Below the pieces are notes generated by a model. It had not been told where the DNA came from. It was given only the letters and a program-made list of their open reading frames with translations, and did not search any database. From assembly GCA_047974845.1 (NCBI GenBank), contig JBKECQ010000015.1, positions 5,849 through 69,848 on the forward strand: a stretch of 64,000 nucleotides of DNA. The letters are read 5' to 3'. Numbering within the stretch: the first letter of the stretch is position 1; every line of letters starts with the position of its first letter. Made by a program: the position numbers and the translations under genes. This DNA comes from Aminipila sp047974845. GTDB lineage: Bacteria; Bacillota; Clostridia; Peptostreptococcales; Anaerovoracaceae. This document shows, piece after piece, positions 26,293 to 35,888 of the stretch.

Positions 26293-27126
26293 TTAATAAA
26301 ATGGATACCAGAATCCAGTATGCCCACCTGTTTTAATGACTATACCTGCCAATAAAACAAGTATTGATATTACAGCAAAGCCCATATCCACTGCTGAAAA
26401 AGGCTCTCTGTTATACCAGGTACGTTTTCTGCTCTTTCCAAAGCCTCTTAAATCCATAGCATTAGAGACCGCCTCTATTCTACTAAAAGAAGACATTAGA
26501 AGTGGAACCATTACAGTTCCATAATTTTTTAACCTTACAAATGCACTTGCATCGCCTTTTTTAAATGCAACACCTCTTGCTTCTTGAGCATTAATAATAT
26601 GCTCAACCTCAGCTTTCACATCCGGAATATATCTTAGGGCTATGCTTACAGCATATGAGACCTTATACGAAATGCCTAGCCTATTTATACTCCCTGCAAA
26701 ACTGCTTGGATGCGTTGTAAAGATAAACAAAATAGTTATGGGCAATATTGCAATGTATTTGAGAGTTAATGTTAAACAATAAAAGATTGTTTCAAAAGTT
26801 ACTGTGTATACTCCAAATAAAGAAAACAGCTCCGTATAGGTTCCTGTCAACTTGGATCCGTATTGAGGTGTCACCAGTACTAAGAAAGCCGAGTTAAAAA
26901 TGGTGAACACAATAATAAATGCAAAAAATGGCCAAATTGCCTTATTCGGTAATTTAGAAACCTTTAGCATTATTAATCCCAAAACAAGAATTGCACAAAA
27001 AACTCTTAAATCCATAAATGCAAATACAAATGCTGTCCACCCAACCAACATTAACAACTTAATACTACCATCCATTCGGTGAAATATTGAATCACGTTCT
27101 ATATAAAGTGAGCCACTTTTAGTCAT
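26293..27126 (-). CDS. ecfT: ECF transporter transmembrane protein EcfT
   Basis: 277 aa, five to six hydrophobic segments, and the two coupling-helix motifs of the family: QEARGVAF (about 182-189) and MDLRGFGKSRKRT (about 228-240). These contact the ATPases and turn ATP hydrolysis into toppling of the S component. The ATG at 27126 follows GGTGAGGTG and overlaps the end of the ATPase gene by 8 bases (translational coupling). A GTG three codons earlier lies inside the ribosome site and was rejected. Confidence 0.9.
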   Translation of the reverse strand: MTKSGSLYIERDSIFHRMDGSIKLLMLVGWTAFVFAFMDLRVFCAILVLGLIMLKVSKLPNKAIWPFFAFIIVFTIFNSAFLVLVTPQYGSKLTGTYTELFSLFGVYTVTFETIFYCLTLTLKYIAILPITILFIFTTHPSSFAGSINRLGISYKVSYAVSIALRYIPDVKAEVEHIINAQEARGVAFKKGDASAFVRLKNYGTVMVPLLMSSFSRIEAVSNAMDLRGFGKSRKRTWYNREPFSAVDMGFAVISILVLLAGIVIKTGGHTGFWYPFY

Positions 27127-28819
27127 GCACCTCACCCCCTGTAATCCTATGTGTAAAATAAGTAATAAAACTACTTAAATCTTCTACGTTATAAAGTTTT
27201 CCCATTCTCTCAATAGAGGTGTGTTTTAAGTTTGCTGTTTTTATTAATTCATTATTAGAAAGAATTTTGTCTATGGTATCCTGTGCAATAACAGTTCCCC
27301 CAGACAAAACAACTCCCCTATCTGCATATTCAAGAGCCAAATGCATATCGTGGGTAATAATGATAATAGCTGTGCCATCTTCTCTAATATTTGATAGGTA
27401 TGACATAAATTCTCTGTAACTGGTATAATCCTGTCCTGCCGTTGGTTCATCTAAAATAATGACCTTAGGCCCCATAGCTAAAATGGATGCTATGGTTAAA
27501 CGCTTTTTTTGACCGTAACTCAAAGATGATGTAGGCCACTTTCTATACCCATAAAGTCCACAGACCTTCAAAGCTTTTTCTACACACTGTTTAACTTGTT
27601 CTTCCTTCATGCCAATATTTCTGGGACCAAATGCTACTTCATCAAAAATCATGCTCTTTGTAATCATATGATTTGGATTTTGCATGACAAAACCTATAGC
27701 TCCTGCTCGTTTTTTTACTGTCCAATTGTCGATACATTCACCCATATATGTAATGGAGCCTTCTTGGTATTTTGCAATACCCGAAATAGCTTTTAGCAGA
27801 GTTGACTTTCCTGCACCATTATTTCCAACAATGGCAAGCATTTCTCCCTTTTTAACATCAAAGGTTATGTTTTTTATAGTATAAGGGTCTTCCTTATAGT
27901 ATTTATATGCCACATTTTTAAGGCTTAGCAAAGCCCCGTCGTCACTGACCTTATGTTCAAAATGCTCCGACATATATTTATTTATCACTTGTTCTTTAAA
28001 TTTCAGTGTATTGTTTAGGTCAGAGATTTTATCCTCCGGCTTTAATTCTACACCGCATAATTTTAACATTTCTACATATAATGGTTGCCTTAATCCCATT
28101 TTAGGAAGTTGACCACAGGCTAAAATTTCATCCGGCGTTCCGTTAAAACAGATTTCCCCATCATCAATAACTATAACTCTGTCAAAATCATGTTCTAATA
28201 CATCTTCTATTCTATGTTCAATAACTATAATTGTCTTTCCATCTTTATAGTGTAGCTGATTGATGGTTTCCATAGCTTTATAGCCACTGGCCGGGTCAAG
28301 GTTTGCCAATGGTTCATCAAATACTAAAATAGGCGCCTGCATTGCAAGTATCCCTGCTATGGCAACCTTTTGTTTTTGACCACCGGAAAGACTCTGAGGA
28401 GTAATATTTTTTTGTTTGAGCATATCCACTTGATTAAGAGCCTGATCTACCCATTTCCTCATTTGTTCCGTTGGTACGCAATCATTTTCAAAAGCAAAAG
28501 CAACATCTTCTGCCGCAGATAATCCTACAAATTGACAGTCTTGATCCTGCAATATAGTACCCACATGACTGCCCATTTCAAATAATGAGAGTTTTGACGG
28601 AACCACTCCGTTGACTAAAATCTCACCTGTAATATCACCTTTATAATTAAACGGAATAAGCCCATTTATACAATGGGCTATAGTTGATTTACCACTTCCG
28701 CTCTTTCCTGTTATTAAAACCTTTTCACCTTTTTTTATGTCAAAGGTTATATTCGTTAAAGTATTTTCATTTAAATTACTATACTTAAATGAAACATTCT
28801 TAAAAGAAATAATGTTCAT
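27119..28819 (-). CDS. ECF transporter ATPase, fused EcfA-EcfA' (two ABC domains)
   Basis: 566 aa made of two ABC ATPases in tandem. Domain 1: Walker A GKSGSGKST (about 38), signature LSGGQKQKVAIAG (about 143), Walker B ILVFDEPLANLD, H-loop IEHR. Domain 2: Walker A GNNGAGKST (about 333), signature LSYGQKKRLTIAS, Walker B VIILDEPTAGQD, H-loop ITHD. Fused pairs of this kind normally accompany a dedicated S component, as in YkoD-type systems, which agrees with the neighbouring S gene 5 bases upstream. Cytoplasmic face of the membrane. Confidence 0.92.
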   Translation of the reverse strand: MNIISFKNVSFKYSNLNENTLTNITFDIKKGEKVLITGKSGSGKSTIAHCINGLIPFNYKGDITGEILVNGVVPSKLSLFEMGSHVGTILQDQDCQFVGLSAAEDVAFAFENDCVPTEQMRKWVDQALNQVDMLKQKNITPQSLSGGQKQKVAIAGILAMQAPILVFDEPLANLDPASGYKAMETINQLHYKDGKTIIVIEHRIEDVLEHDFDRVIVIDDGEICFNGTPDEILACGQLPKMGLRQPLYVEMLKLCGVELKPEDKISDLNNTLKFKEQVINKYMSEHFEHKVSDDGALLSLKNVAYKYYKEDPYTIKNITFDVKKGEMLAIVGNNGAGKSTLLKAISGIAKYQEGSITYMGECIDNWTVKKRAGAIGFVMQNPNHMITKSMIFDEVAFGPRNIGMKEEQVKQCVEKALKVCGLYGYRKWPTSSLSYGQKKRLTIASILAMGPKVIILDEPTAGQDYTSYREFMSYLSNIREDGTAIIIITHDMHLALEYADRGVVLSGGTVIAQDTIDKILSNNELIKTANLKHTSIERMGKLYNVEDLSSFITYFTHRITGGEVHD

Positions 28820-28824
28820 CTTTA

Positions 28825-29487
28825 TTATTCTTCTTCCTTTACAAGTCCTTTGCTTTTTGCCCTACTAGCAGCAATTAATCCTACTGCCGGAATACCAACA
28901 ACAAATATAACTAATAAGTTTGCTATATTTGCAAGGGTAATTTGAATAAATAGTTTTTCTGCGGGTTCACCGTACAAATACACATCTCCAAAATATGCCA
29001 TAAGGCTTCCAACAAACATACCTACTGCAGACCAAATATACATACTTAACATATCTAATTTACTGCACATACCTGTAAGTGGGTCAAACTTTCTATCCAT
29101 GCGGACAAAGCCACCAAAGAAGCCTAACATCGCTGACATAAATACCCAGCTCCACCACACGTTACCCCAAAGGAACGCATCGTTCAAAGCGTGACCAATA
29201 AATCCTACAAGGAATCCTGCGGTTGGTCCAAAAAAAGCTCCAAAAATAGGTAAAAGTATAATTGCTATTCTAAAAGAAGTATTTGGGCCGATAGGAATTG
29301 CCAATGTTGAAAGTGCCGCATATAAAGCCGCACCAATTCCAACTGCAACTACAGTTTTAGTACTCATTGGTTTTCCCATTTTCTTACCTAAGAAAAAAAT
29401 TATTAAACAAAGTATAATCGCGATAGCAATTGAAACCATTCCTTGCATTGTAGCAATTGAACTAAATAATCCTTTAATTCCTGCCAT
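28825..29487 (-). CDS. ECF transporter substrate-binding S component, UPF0397-type
   Basis: 220 aa with six hydrophobic segments. TKTVVAVGIGAALYAALS (about 43-60), IPIGPNTSFRIAIILLPIFGAFFGP and GFLVGFIGHALNDAFLW (about 95-111) are typical of the UPF0397 group of S components, sometimes labelled riboflavin transporters without proof. The S component sets the transported vitamin or small molecule; the substrate here is unknown. I chose the ATG at 29487, 6 bases after GGAGG; a GTG eight codons upstream is part of the leader. A structured leader (29540-29680) precedes it. Confidence 0.82.
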   Translation of the reverse strand: MAGIKGLFSSIATMQGMVSIAIAIILCLIIFFLGKKMGKPMSTKTVVAVGIGAALYAALSTLAIPIGPNTSFRIAIILLPIFGAFFGPTAGFLVGFIGHALNDAFLWGNVWWSWVFMSAMLGFFGGFVRMDRKFDPLTGMCSKLDMLSMYIWSAVGMFVGSLMAYFGDVYLYGEPAEKLFIQITLANIANLLVIFVVGIPAVGLIAASRAKSKGLVKEEE

Positions 29488-29539
29488 ATTAAGTCCTCCT
29501 AAAATTAACACATCTTACAAATTCAGTAATTATTATTTC

Positions 29540-29680
29540 TTACAAAAGATTGCAACTACTAATCTATAAGTACTACATCCAATAGGCCTTCGCCTAGATA
29601 AGTATATCACCTCTGGCGTTCAATTTCCAGTAAATTTAGAAACTCAAATTTCCTGTTATTGGTATTATGATAAAAATATC
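29540..29680 (-). promoter_or_regulatory. Candidate structured leader of the ECF operon
   Basis: The minus-strand transcript upstream of the S component contains a perfect TAGGC-GAAG-GCCTA hairpin (29596-29583). Flanking segments CTTATC (29602-29597) and GATTAG (29564-29559) can form an enclosing stem, and an upstream stem-loop pairs CAG...AAATTT with AAATTT...CTG (about 29655-29627). It does not match the conserved cores of the TPP, FMN, THF, preQ1, cobalamin or purine riboswitches that I can recall. It could be an unclassified riboswitch or simply an AT-rich leader. The whole gap 29488-29828 has no gene. Confidence 0.35.
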
Positions 29681-29693
29681 TGCTTACAAAACA

Positions 29694-29782
29694 AAAACCT
29701 TGAATACCGATATTTGCTCCCTTAGATAAAAGTCAAAATGCTCTTTCACCTAATTAAAAGAAATATAGTGTACAAGGTTTTC
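29694..29782 (-). terminator. Possible terminator after the DUF1846 gene
   Basis: AAAACCTTGTA (29782-29772) can pair with a TTCAAGGTTTT arm (29704-29694), and TTTTTGTTTT follows on the minus strand. The enclosed loop is long, so the call is weak. Confidence 0.4.
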
Positions 29783-29828
29783 TCAGTTATATATATACTA
29801 AAATAATAATTATTATTTTTTATTTACT

Positions 29829-31343
29829 CTATCCAAAGTATAAGTTAGTTGTTACATACTCAGGGTCACAAGTTACATCTAAACCTAAAGAGTTAAGTAG
29901 CTGCTCATCCTTATCACTTAAAATAGCTGTGCAATGTGCTCTACAGCCTTTTAATAATAAAAGCTTTTCAGTTGCTATCTCCGCAGGTGGATTAGTTGTT
30001 GCTGAAATGGTCAGTGCACTAAGTATTTCTTCGCAATTAAGACTTGATCTATCTTGATTCAAAATATCCTTTCTTAAGTGCTGTATGGCTTCAAGAGCCG
30101 TGTGTGAAATAAGAGGCATATCGTCTGCAATTCCTGCCATATTTTTAATGGCATTTAAAACTGCCGCCGCCGCCGCAACCATTCTTCTAGAGCTTCTTCC
30201 TGTCACATAACTTCCGTCCGGCATCTCTATTGCCATTACTACTACGTTTTCATATCTAGGGTCACAATTTCTCTTATATTCTGCATAATCTCTTGCAGGT
30301 TGTACTACTGCTCTATCAGAAGGCTTTACGTTAAGCTCATCCATAAGAAGTTTGCATCTCTCTAATGCTCCTTCGTCAATTTTTCCTTTTTTATAATTAC
30401 ATTCAGCTATAAAATATCTTCTTATAACTTCCTGGGCCGCCGCTACTCTACAGACTTCATCATCTGTAATTCCAAAGCCAACCCTATTAACTCCCATATC
30501 TGTTGGTGACTGATACTCAGATTCTTCACCTGTTATTTTTTCTATAATTCTCTTTACTACTGGAAATACTTCTAAATCTCTATTATAATTTATTGCCTTT
30601 TCGCCATAAGCTTCTAAGTGGAATGAGTCAATCATATTTACGTCCTTTAAGTCTGCCGTTGCTGCTTCGTATGCTACATTTACAGGATGCTTCAGTGGAA
30701 GGTTCCATACAGGAAAAGTTTCAAACTTAGCATATCTAACTTTCTTACCCTGTCTATGGTCATGGTAAAGCTGTGACAAACAAGTCGCAAGCTTACCGCT
30801 GCCCCCTCCCGGACCTGTAATTACTACAAGTGGTTTACTAACTTCAATGTATGGGTTTGCGCCATACCCATCGTCACTAACAATGGTATCCACATCAGTT
30901 GGATATCCCTTTGTAAATTTATGTTTATAAGTTTTAATCCCTCTTCGGTTTAACTTGTTTATAAACATATCTACTGCCGGCTGTTCCTCATACCTTGTTA
31001 CAACTACACTATTAATAGATAAGTCATATTTTCTGAATGTGTCAATTAATCTGAGAACCTCTAGGTCATATGTTATGCCAAAATCCTGACGGGTCTTGTT
31101 GGTTGTAACATCACCTGCGTAAATACAAATAATTATTTCCGCATGATCCTTCATTTTCTGTAATAACTTTATTTTTGCATTTTCATCAAATCCCGGTAAT
31201 ACTCTCATGGCATGCTTATCGTGTACTAGCTTTCCACCAAATTCAAGGTAAAGTCTTTCACATTTTTCTGCATTTATTCTTTCTAAAATATGCTCCGACT
31301 GTTCCTCAATATACCTTTCTGCACTAAAGCCTAACTTTTTCAT
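29829..31343 (-). CDS. DUF1846 (UPF0371) family protein
   Basis: 504 aa, full length for the family. Recognised by KLGFSAERYIEEQSEHILER at the N-terminus, HAMRVLPGFD (about 48), TGPGGGSGKLATCLSQLYHD (about 185-204, a glycine-rich loop resembling a nucleotide-binding P-loop) and DMGVNRVGFGITDDEVC (about 292). Structures of the family are known but the reaction is not established. Cytoplasmic, with no signal peptide or membrane segment. ATG 31343 follows GAGGTGAGG. Its own promoter is an extended -10 (31386-31394), and it is divergent from the calcium ATPase gene. Confidence 0.88.
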   Translation of the reverse strand: MKKLGFSAERYIEEQSEHILERINAEKCERLYLEFGGKLVHDKHAMRVLPGFDENAKIKLLQKMKDHAEIIICIYAGDVTTNKTRQDFGITYDLEVLRLIDTFRKYDLSINSVVVTRYEEQPAVDMFINKLNRRGIKTYKHKFTKGYPTDVDTIVSDDGYGANPYIEVSKPLVVITGPGGGSGKLATCLSQLYHDHRQGKKVRYAKFETFPVWNLPLKHPVNVAYEAATADLKDVNMIDSFHLEAYGEKAINYNRDLEVFPVVKRIIEKITGEESEYQSPTDMGVNRVGFGITDDEVCRVAAAQEVIRRYFIAECNYKKGKIDEGALERCKLLMDELNVKPSDRAVVQPARDYAEYKRNCDPRYENVVVMAIEMPDGSYVTGRSSRRMVAAAAAVLNAIKNMAGIADDMPLISHTALEAIQHLRKDILNQDRSSLNCEEILSALTISATTNPPAEIATEKLLLLKGCRAHCTAILSDKDEQLLNSLGLDVTCDPEYVTTNLYFG

Positions 31344-31385
31344 GGTCCTCACCTCTTTCTAATTCTTTTTAAAACAATAGCCCAT

Positions 31386-31394
31386 ATTATATCA
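31386..31394 (-). promoter_or_regulatory. Extended -10 promoter of the DUF1846 gene
   Basis: Minus strand TGATATAAT: a perfect TATAAT (31391-31386) with the TGn extension. No good -35 box is seen, as usual for extended -10 promoters. Confidence 0.55.
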
Positions 31395-31510
31395 CAACTA
31401 CTGTTAATTGGGAACTAACAACACAAGAAATTTTTTAAAAATTGTCTGTTAATATTCGGTTATAAAATAGGCTTGTCTGAATATTATTTTTGTAGGAGGT
31501 GAATTTAATC

Positions 31511-34222
31511 ATGTTAAGCACAGGCACAGTAATTCCAGACCATTTTAAAGGTCTTACCGCCGAAGAAGTCGCCTTGTCACGAAAAAAACACGGAGATAAT
31601 CAATTAGGTGAACGAAAGAAAAACCAATTTTTTAAACAATTTTTACAAAACTTCAATGACCCTATTATAAAAATTCTACTAATAGCATTAGCAATTAATC
31701 TAGTTTTACTTATTCATAATTTTGATTGGTATGAGTCTGCCGGAATTGCAATTGCAATTTTTCTGGCTACTTTTGTTTCTACCTTGTCCGAGTATGGCAG
31801 CGAGTCGGCATTTGAAAAGCTACAGGAGGAAGCTGACATTACTTCTTGTAGAGTAAAACGTCAGGAAGGGCTAACGGAGCTTCCCATAAACCAATTAGTT
31901 GTTAATGATATAGTTTTTTTACAGGCCGGTGAAAGAATTCCTGCCGATGGTATTATTGTTGCAGGAGATTTAAATGTTGACCAGTCTGCTCTAAATGGTG
32001 AAACCAAAGAAGCTCATAAAGTGCCCCGCAGCGTTAAATTAGCTACAGCAAAAAATATGGACTCTATGGATTCCGTAGACTTCTTACAGCCCAATTTGCT
32101 TTTTAGGGGCAGTGTTGTATGCTCCGGTGAAGCCGCAATGCAAGTGACACAGGTGGGCACCAACACATTCTATGGTAATATTGCAAAAGAAGTTCAGGAC
32201 GAAACTAGGGATAGCCCCTTAAAGCATCGCTTGAGGCATTTGGCAGAGACCATAAGCACCTTTGGATATATTGCCGCCGCTATTGTTGCTATTGCTGATT
32301 TATTTAATTCAATGGTAATGGATCAGGGCTATGATGTTTATAGAATAATTGAAGCTTTTACAACACCTTCAATCATAGTAGGCAATTTGCTTCATGCTCT
32401 TACTTTAGCGATTACGGTAATAGTAGTGGCGGTTCCCGAGGGTCTTCCTATGATGATAACAGTGGTACTATCCTCAAATATGAGCAGGATGCTTAAAGAT
32501 AACGTTTTAGTTAGAAAGCTTGTAGGCATAGAAACTTCGGGAAGTTTGAACATATTGTTTTCCGACAAAACCGGAACAATCACAAAAGGTAAGCTTCAGG
32601 TTGTTTCGTTTGTCAGCGGAGACAATAAAGAATATGATACAAATCAAATAGTACATAAACCCGAACTCTATAATTTATTAGAGCTTTCCTCTTTGTATAA
32701 TACAACCGCATCTGTTTCAATAAAAGGAGGTAAAAAAGTAGCTTTAGGAGGTAACACCACGGAAAGAGCATTGCTTGATTTTACTCTTAAAGAAAATATT
32801 ATAGACCCACGAAATGTCAAGCTTATTTCCAAAATTCCTTTTAACAGTACAGATAAATTTTCATCTGCCACAGTAAATAACAAAGGATCACAAATAATAC
32901 TCATAAAGGGCGCTCCTGAAAAGATTTTAAGCAAATGCTCAAGCTACTATGATGAATTTGGAAAAACAGTACCTTTAAGCAGTGTATCTGCTCTAAACAA
33001 AACCTTAAAGGTAATGTCATCAAAGGCTGTTCGTTTATTGGCCATTGCCACTTCACCCGACCCTATTAACAGTGCCGCAGATTTTAAGGATTTAACTTTG
33101 GTTGGAATAATAGGTATACGAGATGAAATTAGGTCCGAGGCTATAAGCGCCATAAGACAAGTAACACAAGCAGGTATTCAAGTTGTCATGATAACAGGAG
33201 ATAACAAAGAAACCGCGGCGGCAATTGCTAAGGAGGTCCACCTAATTCGTGAAAGTGATTATGGCAGTATCATTAGCAGTAGCGAGCTTGCACAAATAAG
33301 TGACAGTAAGCTAAAGGAAATACTTCCAAAGTTGAGAGTTGTAGCACGTGCATTACCCTCTGATAAAAGCCGACTCATTCGTATCTCTCAAGAAATGGGA
33401 CTTGTTGCAGGAATGACGGGAGATGGTGTTAACGACGCCCCTGCACTAAAGAAAGCAGATGTGGGCTTTGCAATGGGCAGTGGCACAGAAATAGCAAAAG
33501 AGGCCGGAGATATTGTTATTCTTGACGACAACTTTCAATCTATTGCAAAAGCAATTTTATATGGTAGAACAATCTTTAAAAGTATAAGAAAGTTCATTGT
33601 ATTTCAGCTAACTGTAAACCTTTGCGCCGTTATTGTATCAATAGTGGGTCCGTTCTTAGGTGTAGATACTCCTGTTACGGTTATACAAATGCTTTGGATT
33701 AATATGGTTATGGATACTTTAGCAGGCTTGGCATTTTCCGGTGAAATACCTCTTAATGAATATATGCAGGAAAGGCCTAAAAAACGAGATGAAAAAATAA
33801 TAAATAAATATATGTGGAATCAAATTCTTTGCACAGGAACTTATACCGCAGTATTATGCTTACTGTTTTTAAAGCTTCCTATTTTCAGTCATATGTTTAG
33901 GGGTGGAGAAGGAACCAAATATTTTATGACCGCCTTTTTCAGCCTATTTATTTTTGCAAGTATATTTAATAGCTTTAATGCAAGAACTCATCGCTTAAAC
34001 TTATTAGCTCATTTGAAAGGCAATAAAGCCTTTATAGTAATTATCTCTATTATCTGCGTGGTTCAAATATTAATGATTTACTTCGGTGGTTCAGTGTTTA
34101 GAACAGCAGGTTTAACCTTATTTGAGCTACTTTTAGTGCTGGCTTTGGCTTTCTCTGTAGTTCCAATAGATATAGCTCGAAAGTTAGTAATAAGAATGTA
34201 TGGCAGAAAAGGGTACTTATAA
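31511..34222 (+). CDS. P-type calcium-transporting ATPase (P2B/PMCA-like)
   Basis: 903 aa, ten predicted membrane segments. FSDKTGTITKG (about 350) holds the phosphorylated Asp; TGDNKET and MTGDGVNDAPALKKADVG (about 636-653) the hinge; TGE-equivalent NGETKE is in the actuator domain. Calcium-site residues are visible in VAVPEGLPM (M4) and WINMVMDTLAG (M6). The N-terminal FKGLTAEEVALSRKKHGDN is the cation ATPase N domain. It should pump Ca2+ out of the cytoplasm. The ATG at 31511 lies behind GGAGG; a GTG four codons upstream overlaps that site. A bidirectional terminator follows the gene. Confidence 0.92.
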   Translation: MLSTGTVIPDHFKGLTAEEVALSRKKHGDNQLGERKKNQFFKQFLQNFNDPIIKILLIALAINLVLLIHNFDWYESAGIAIAIFLATFVSTLSEYGSESAFEKLQEEADITSCRVKRQEGLTELPINQLVVNDIVFLQAGERIPADGIIVAGDLNVDQSALNGETKEAHKVPRSVKLATAKNMDSMDSVDFLQPNLLFRGSVVCSGEAAMQVTQVGTNTFYGNIAKEVQDETRDSPLKHRLRHLAETISTFGYIAAAIVAIADLFNSMVMDQGYDVYRIIEAFTTPSIIVGNLLHALTLAITVIVVAVPEGLPMMITVVLSSNMSRMLKDNVLVRKLVGIETSGSLNILFSDKTGTITKGKLQVVSFVSGDNKEYDTNQIVHKPELYNLLELSSLYNTTASVSIKGGKKVALGGNTTERALLDFTLKENIIDPRNVKLISKIPFNSTDKFSSATVNNKGSQIILIKGAPEKILSKCSSYYDEFGKTVPLSSVSALNKTLKVMSSKAVRLLAIATSPDPINSAADFKDLTLVGIIGIRDEIRSEAISAIRQVTQAGIQVVMITGDNKETAAAIAKEVHLIRESDYGSIISSSELAQISDSKLKEILPKLRVVARALPSDKSRLIRISQEMGLVAGMTGDGVNDAPALKKADVGFAMGSGTEIAKEAGDIVILDDNFQSIAKAILYGRTIFKSIRKFIVFQLTVNLCAVIVSIVGPFLGVDTPVTVIQMLWINMVMDTLAGLAFSGEIPLNEYMQERPKKRDEKIINKYMWNQILCTGTYTAVLCLLFLKLPIFSHMFRGGEGTKYFMTAFFSLFIFASIFNSFNARTHRLNLLAHLKGNKAFIVIISIICVVQILMIYFGGSVFRTAGLTLFELLLVLALAFSVVPIDIARKLVIRMYGRKGYL

Positions 34223-34280
34223 AATTGCGTAACATATGCTATGCAATATAATGTATCTTATGGCTTATATTTATACTACT

Positions 34281-34320
34281 AAAAAAACCTTGTTTCCAAA
34301 ATAGGAAGCAAGGTTTTTTA
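34281..34320. terminator. Bidirectional terminator between the calcium ATPase and the S41 protease
   Basis: AAAAAACCTTGTTTCC and GGAAGCAAGGTTTTTT (about 34282-34319) form a stem with an AAAATA loop, with T-runs on both strands. Confidence 0.85.
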
Positions 34321-34373
34321 ATTTAATATTATATTTACTATGTTAAGATCTATGTCTTTTTATTTTTAGTTTA

Positions 34374-35825
34374 TTATTTTTTTAATAGCTCTATAGCTTT
34401 TGCTAATTGTAGGTCTTCACCATTTTTAGTGTTTCCATAAGCCAAGCCATATGCCGCTATTTCAAGCTTACTTCTTGAAGTAAGGTCTAAAACACCATAA
34501 GCATATAGGCCTTCATCTTTTTGGAACTTCTTTAGCGCTTCCACGGTTGTAGCATCCATATTGCCATCAACCTTTCCCTTGTAGTATCCTAATAATGCCA
34601 GTCTTTGCTGTGCGCCATAAACGTTTAACCCTTTATCTCCAAGCTTTGGTTTTGTATTTTCGCCCATAGGTGCAAAGGTTACATATTTAGCTTTTGCCGC
34701 CTCATTTCCGGCAGAGCCATTTTTTACAACGTAGTCCGGTGTAATCCCTACATGGTCAATGTCGTTCTTGTTTGGAGTCACAAAGTAGAATACAGAAACT
34801 TTTGCAGTATCTCCTGAGGATAAAGTAACAAGTTGCTGTGCCACGCCCTTTCCAAAGGTGGTTGTACCTACAATAGTTGCGGCCTTATGATCCTGAAGCG
34901 CTCCTGCCAACAGCTCTGTAGCACTTGCACTTTCCTCATTTACTAACATTACAACAGGTAATTTTTCTCCTGCAATTCCCTTAGCCTTCTCGCTTTGAAT
35001 CACTTTACCCTTATTTACAAAATGTGTTATGTATCCATCATTAATCAGTTCATTGGCAATACCCACAGCTCCATCAATATAGCCCCCGGGATTATTTCTC
35101 ATATCAATAATAATGGATTCCGCACCTTTATTTACTAAAGCAATTTTAGCCATTCTAAACTCTTTGTCCACATCTGAATCAAAGCCTGATACTAACATAT
35201 ATCCTATCTTACCATCAAGAAGCTCGTATGAAATGCTTGCTGTGGTAACTATTTCTCTGTTAATAACTATATCTTTTTGTGTACCATTTCTGTCAACTGT
35301 CAGAGTAACCTTAGATCCCGCTTCGCCTCTCATTAAAAGAACTAACTGGTCTAATGCCAAAGACGTAGTGTCTTTGTTGTCTACTTTAAGAACTATGTCT
35401 CCTATTTCAACTCCTGCTTTTATAGCCGGACCTGCCGGATTCACTGAAACCACCTTGTGTTTACCGTCCATATTTTGCATAGTAACCCCGATACCGGCAT
35501 ACTCCCCTGATACATTTTCCACAAAGCTATCACTGTCTTCATGTTTTACATAGTACTCACTATACGGATCATTTAATGATTCTGTGGCTCCCTCCATAGC
35601 AGCATCCATAAGTTCCTTATAATCTACCTTGTCCTTGTAGTATTTCTTTAAAAACTCCATGTACTCTTCCATAACCACTAATCTGTTTAGCAAATACTCT
35701 CTGGAAGTAGTATCTTCTTTTGTTTCCGCAAAAGCCGACGGCAAGAAAACTACAAAAGAAAACGATGTAATAATCATAGTAATAACTATAATAAACGCTA
35801 TCACCTTTACTGCTTTTTTACTCAT
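34374..35825 (-). CDS. C-terminal processing peptidase, S41 family, with peptidoglycan-binding domain
   Basis: 483 aa. An N-terminal membrane anchor (about 8-32) is followed by a helical segment, a PDZ domain (about 100-185: YAGIGVTMQNMDGKHKVVSV) and the S41 catalytic core, with the nucleophile in NEESASATELLAG (about 300) and the general-base Lys in TTFGKGVAQQL (about 325). The C-terminus (about 400-465) is a PG_binding_1 domain (LKLGDKGLNVYGAQQRLALLGYY). It is a CtpA/CtpB-like protease acting outside the membrane; in spore formers CtpB cleaves signalling proteins during engulfment. Which paralogue this is cannot be said. GGGGGAAAA precedes the ATG. Confidence 0.9.
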   Translation of the reverse strand: MSKKAVKVIAFIIVITMIITSFSFVVFLPSAFAETKEDTTSREYLLNRLVVMEEYMEFLKKYYKDKVDYKELMDAAMEGATESLNDPYSEYYVKHEDSDSFVENVSGEYAGIGVTMQNMDGKHKVVSVNPAGPAIKAGVEIGDIVLKVDNKDTTSLALDQLVLLMRGEAGSKVTLTVDRNGTQKDIVINREIVTTASISYELLDGKIGYMLVSGFDSDVDKEFRMAKIALVNKGAESIIIDMRNNPGGYIDGAVGIANELINDGYITHFVNKGKVIQSEKAKGIAGEKLPVVMLVNEESASATELLAGALQDHKAATIVGTTTFGKGVAQQLVTLSSGDTAKVSVFYFVTPNKNDIDHVGITPDYVVKNGSAGNEAAKAKYVTFAPMGENTKPKLGDKGLNVYGAQQRLALLGYYKGKVDGNMDATTVEALKKFQKDEGLYAYGVLDLTSRSKLEIAAYGLAYGNTKNGEDLQLAKAIELLKK

Positions 35826-35852
35826 TTTTCCCCCTATTTTTTAATATATTTT

Positions 35853-35880
35853 ATGGGCGAATTTATATAAAATCCGCCCA
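35853..35880 (-). terminator. Hairpin after the DUF1934 gene
   Basis: GGGCGGATTTTATA pairs with TATAAATTCGCCC (35879-35855), a long stem lacking a clean U-run. It may be a weak terminator or processing signal between the ddl group and the protease gene. Confidence 0.4.
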
Positions 35881-35888
35881 CCTTAGAC

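Noticed and set aside
29540..29680. Match to a known riboswitch (THF, TPP, FMN, purine, preQ1)
   Set aside because: GGATGTAG and the TAGGC hairpin looked suggestive of THF-type leaders, but the conserved core segments and their spacing are absent, so only an unclassified leader is reported.
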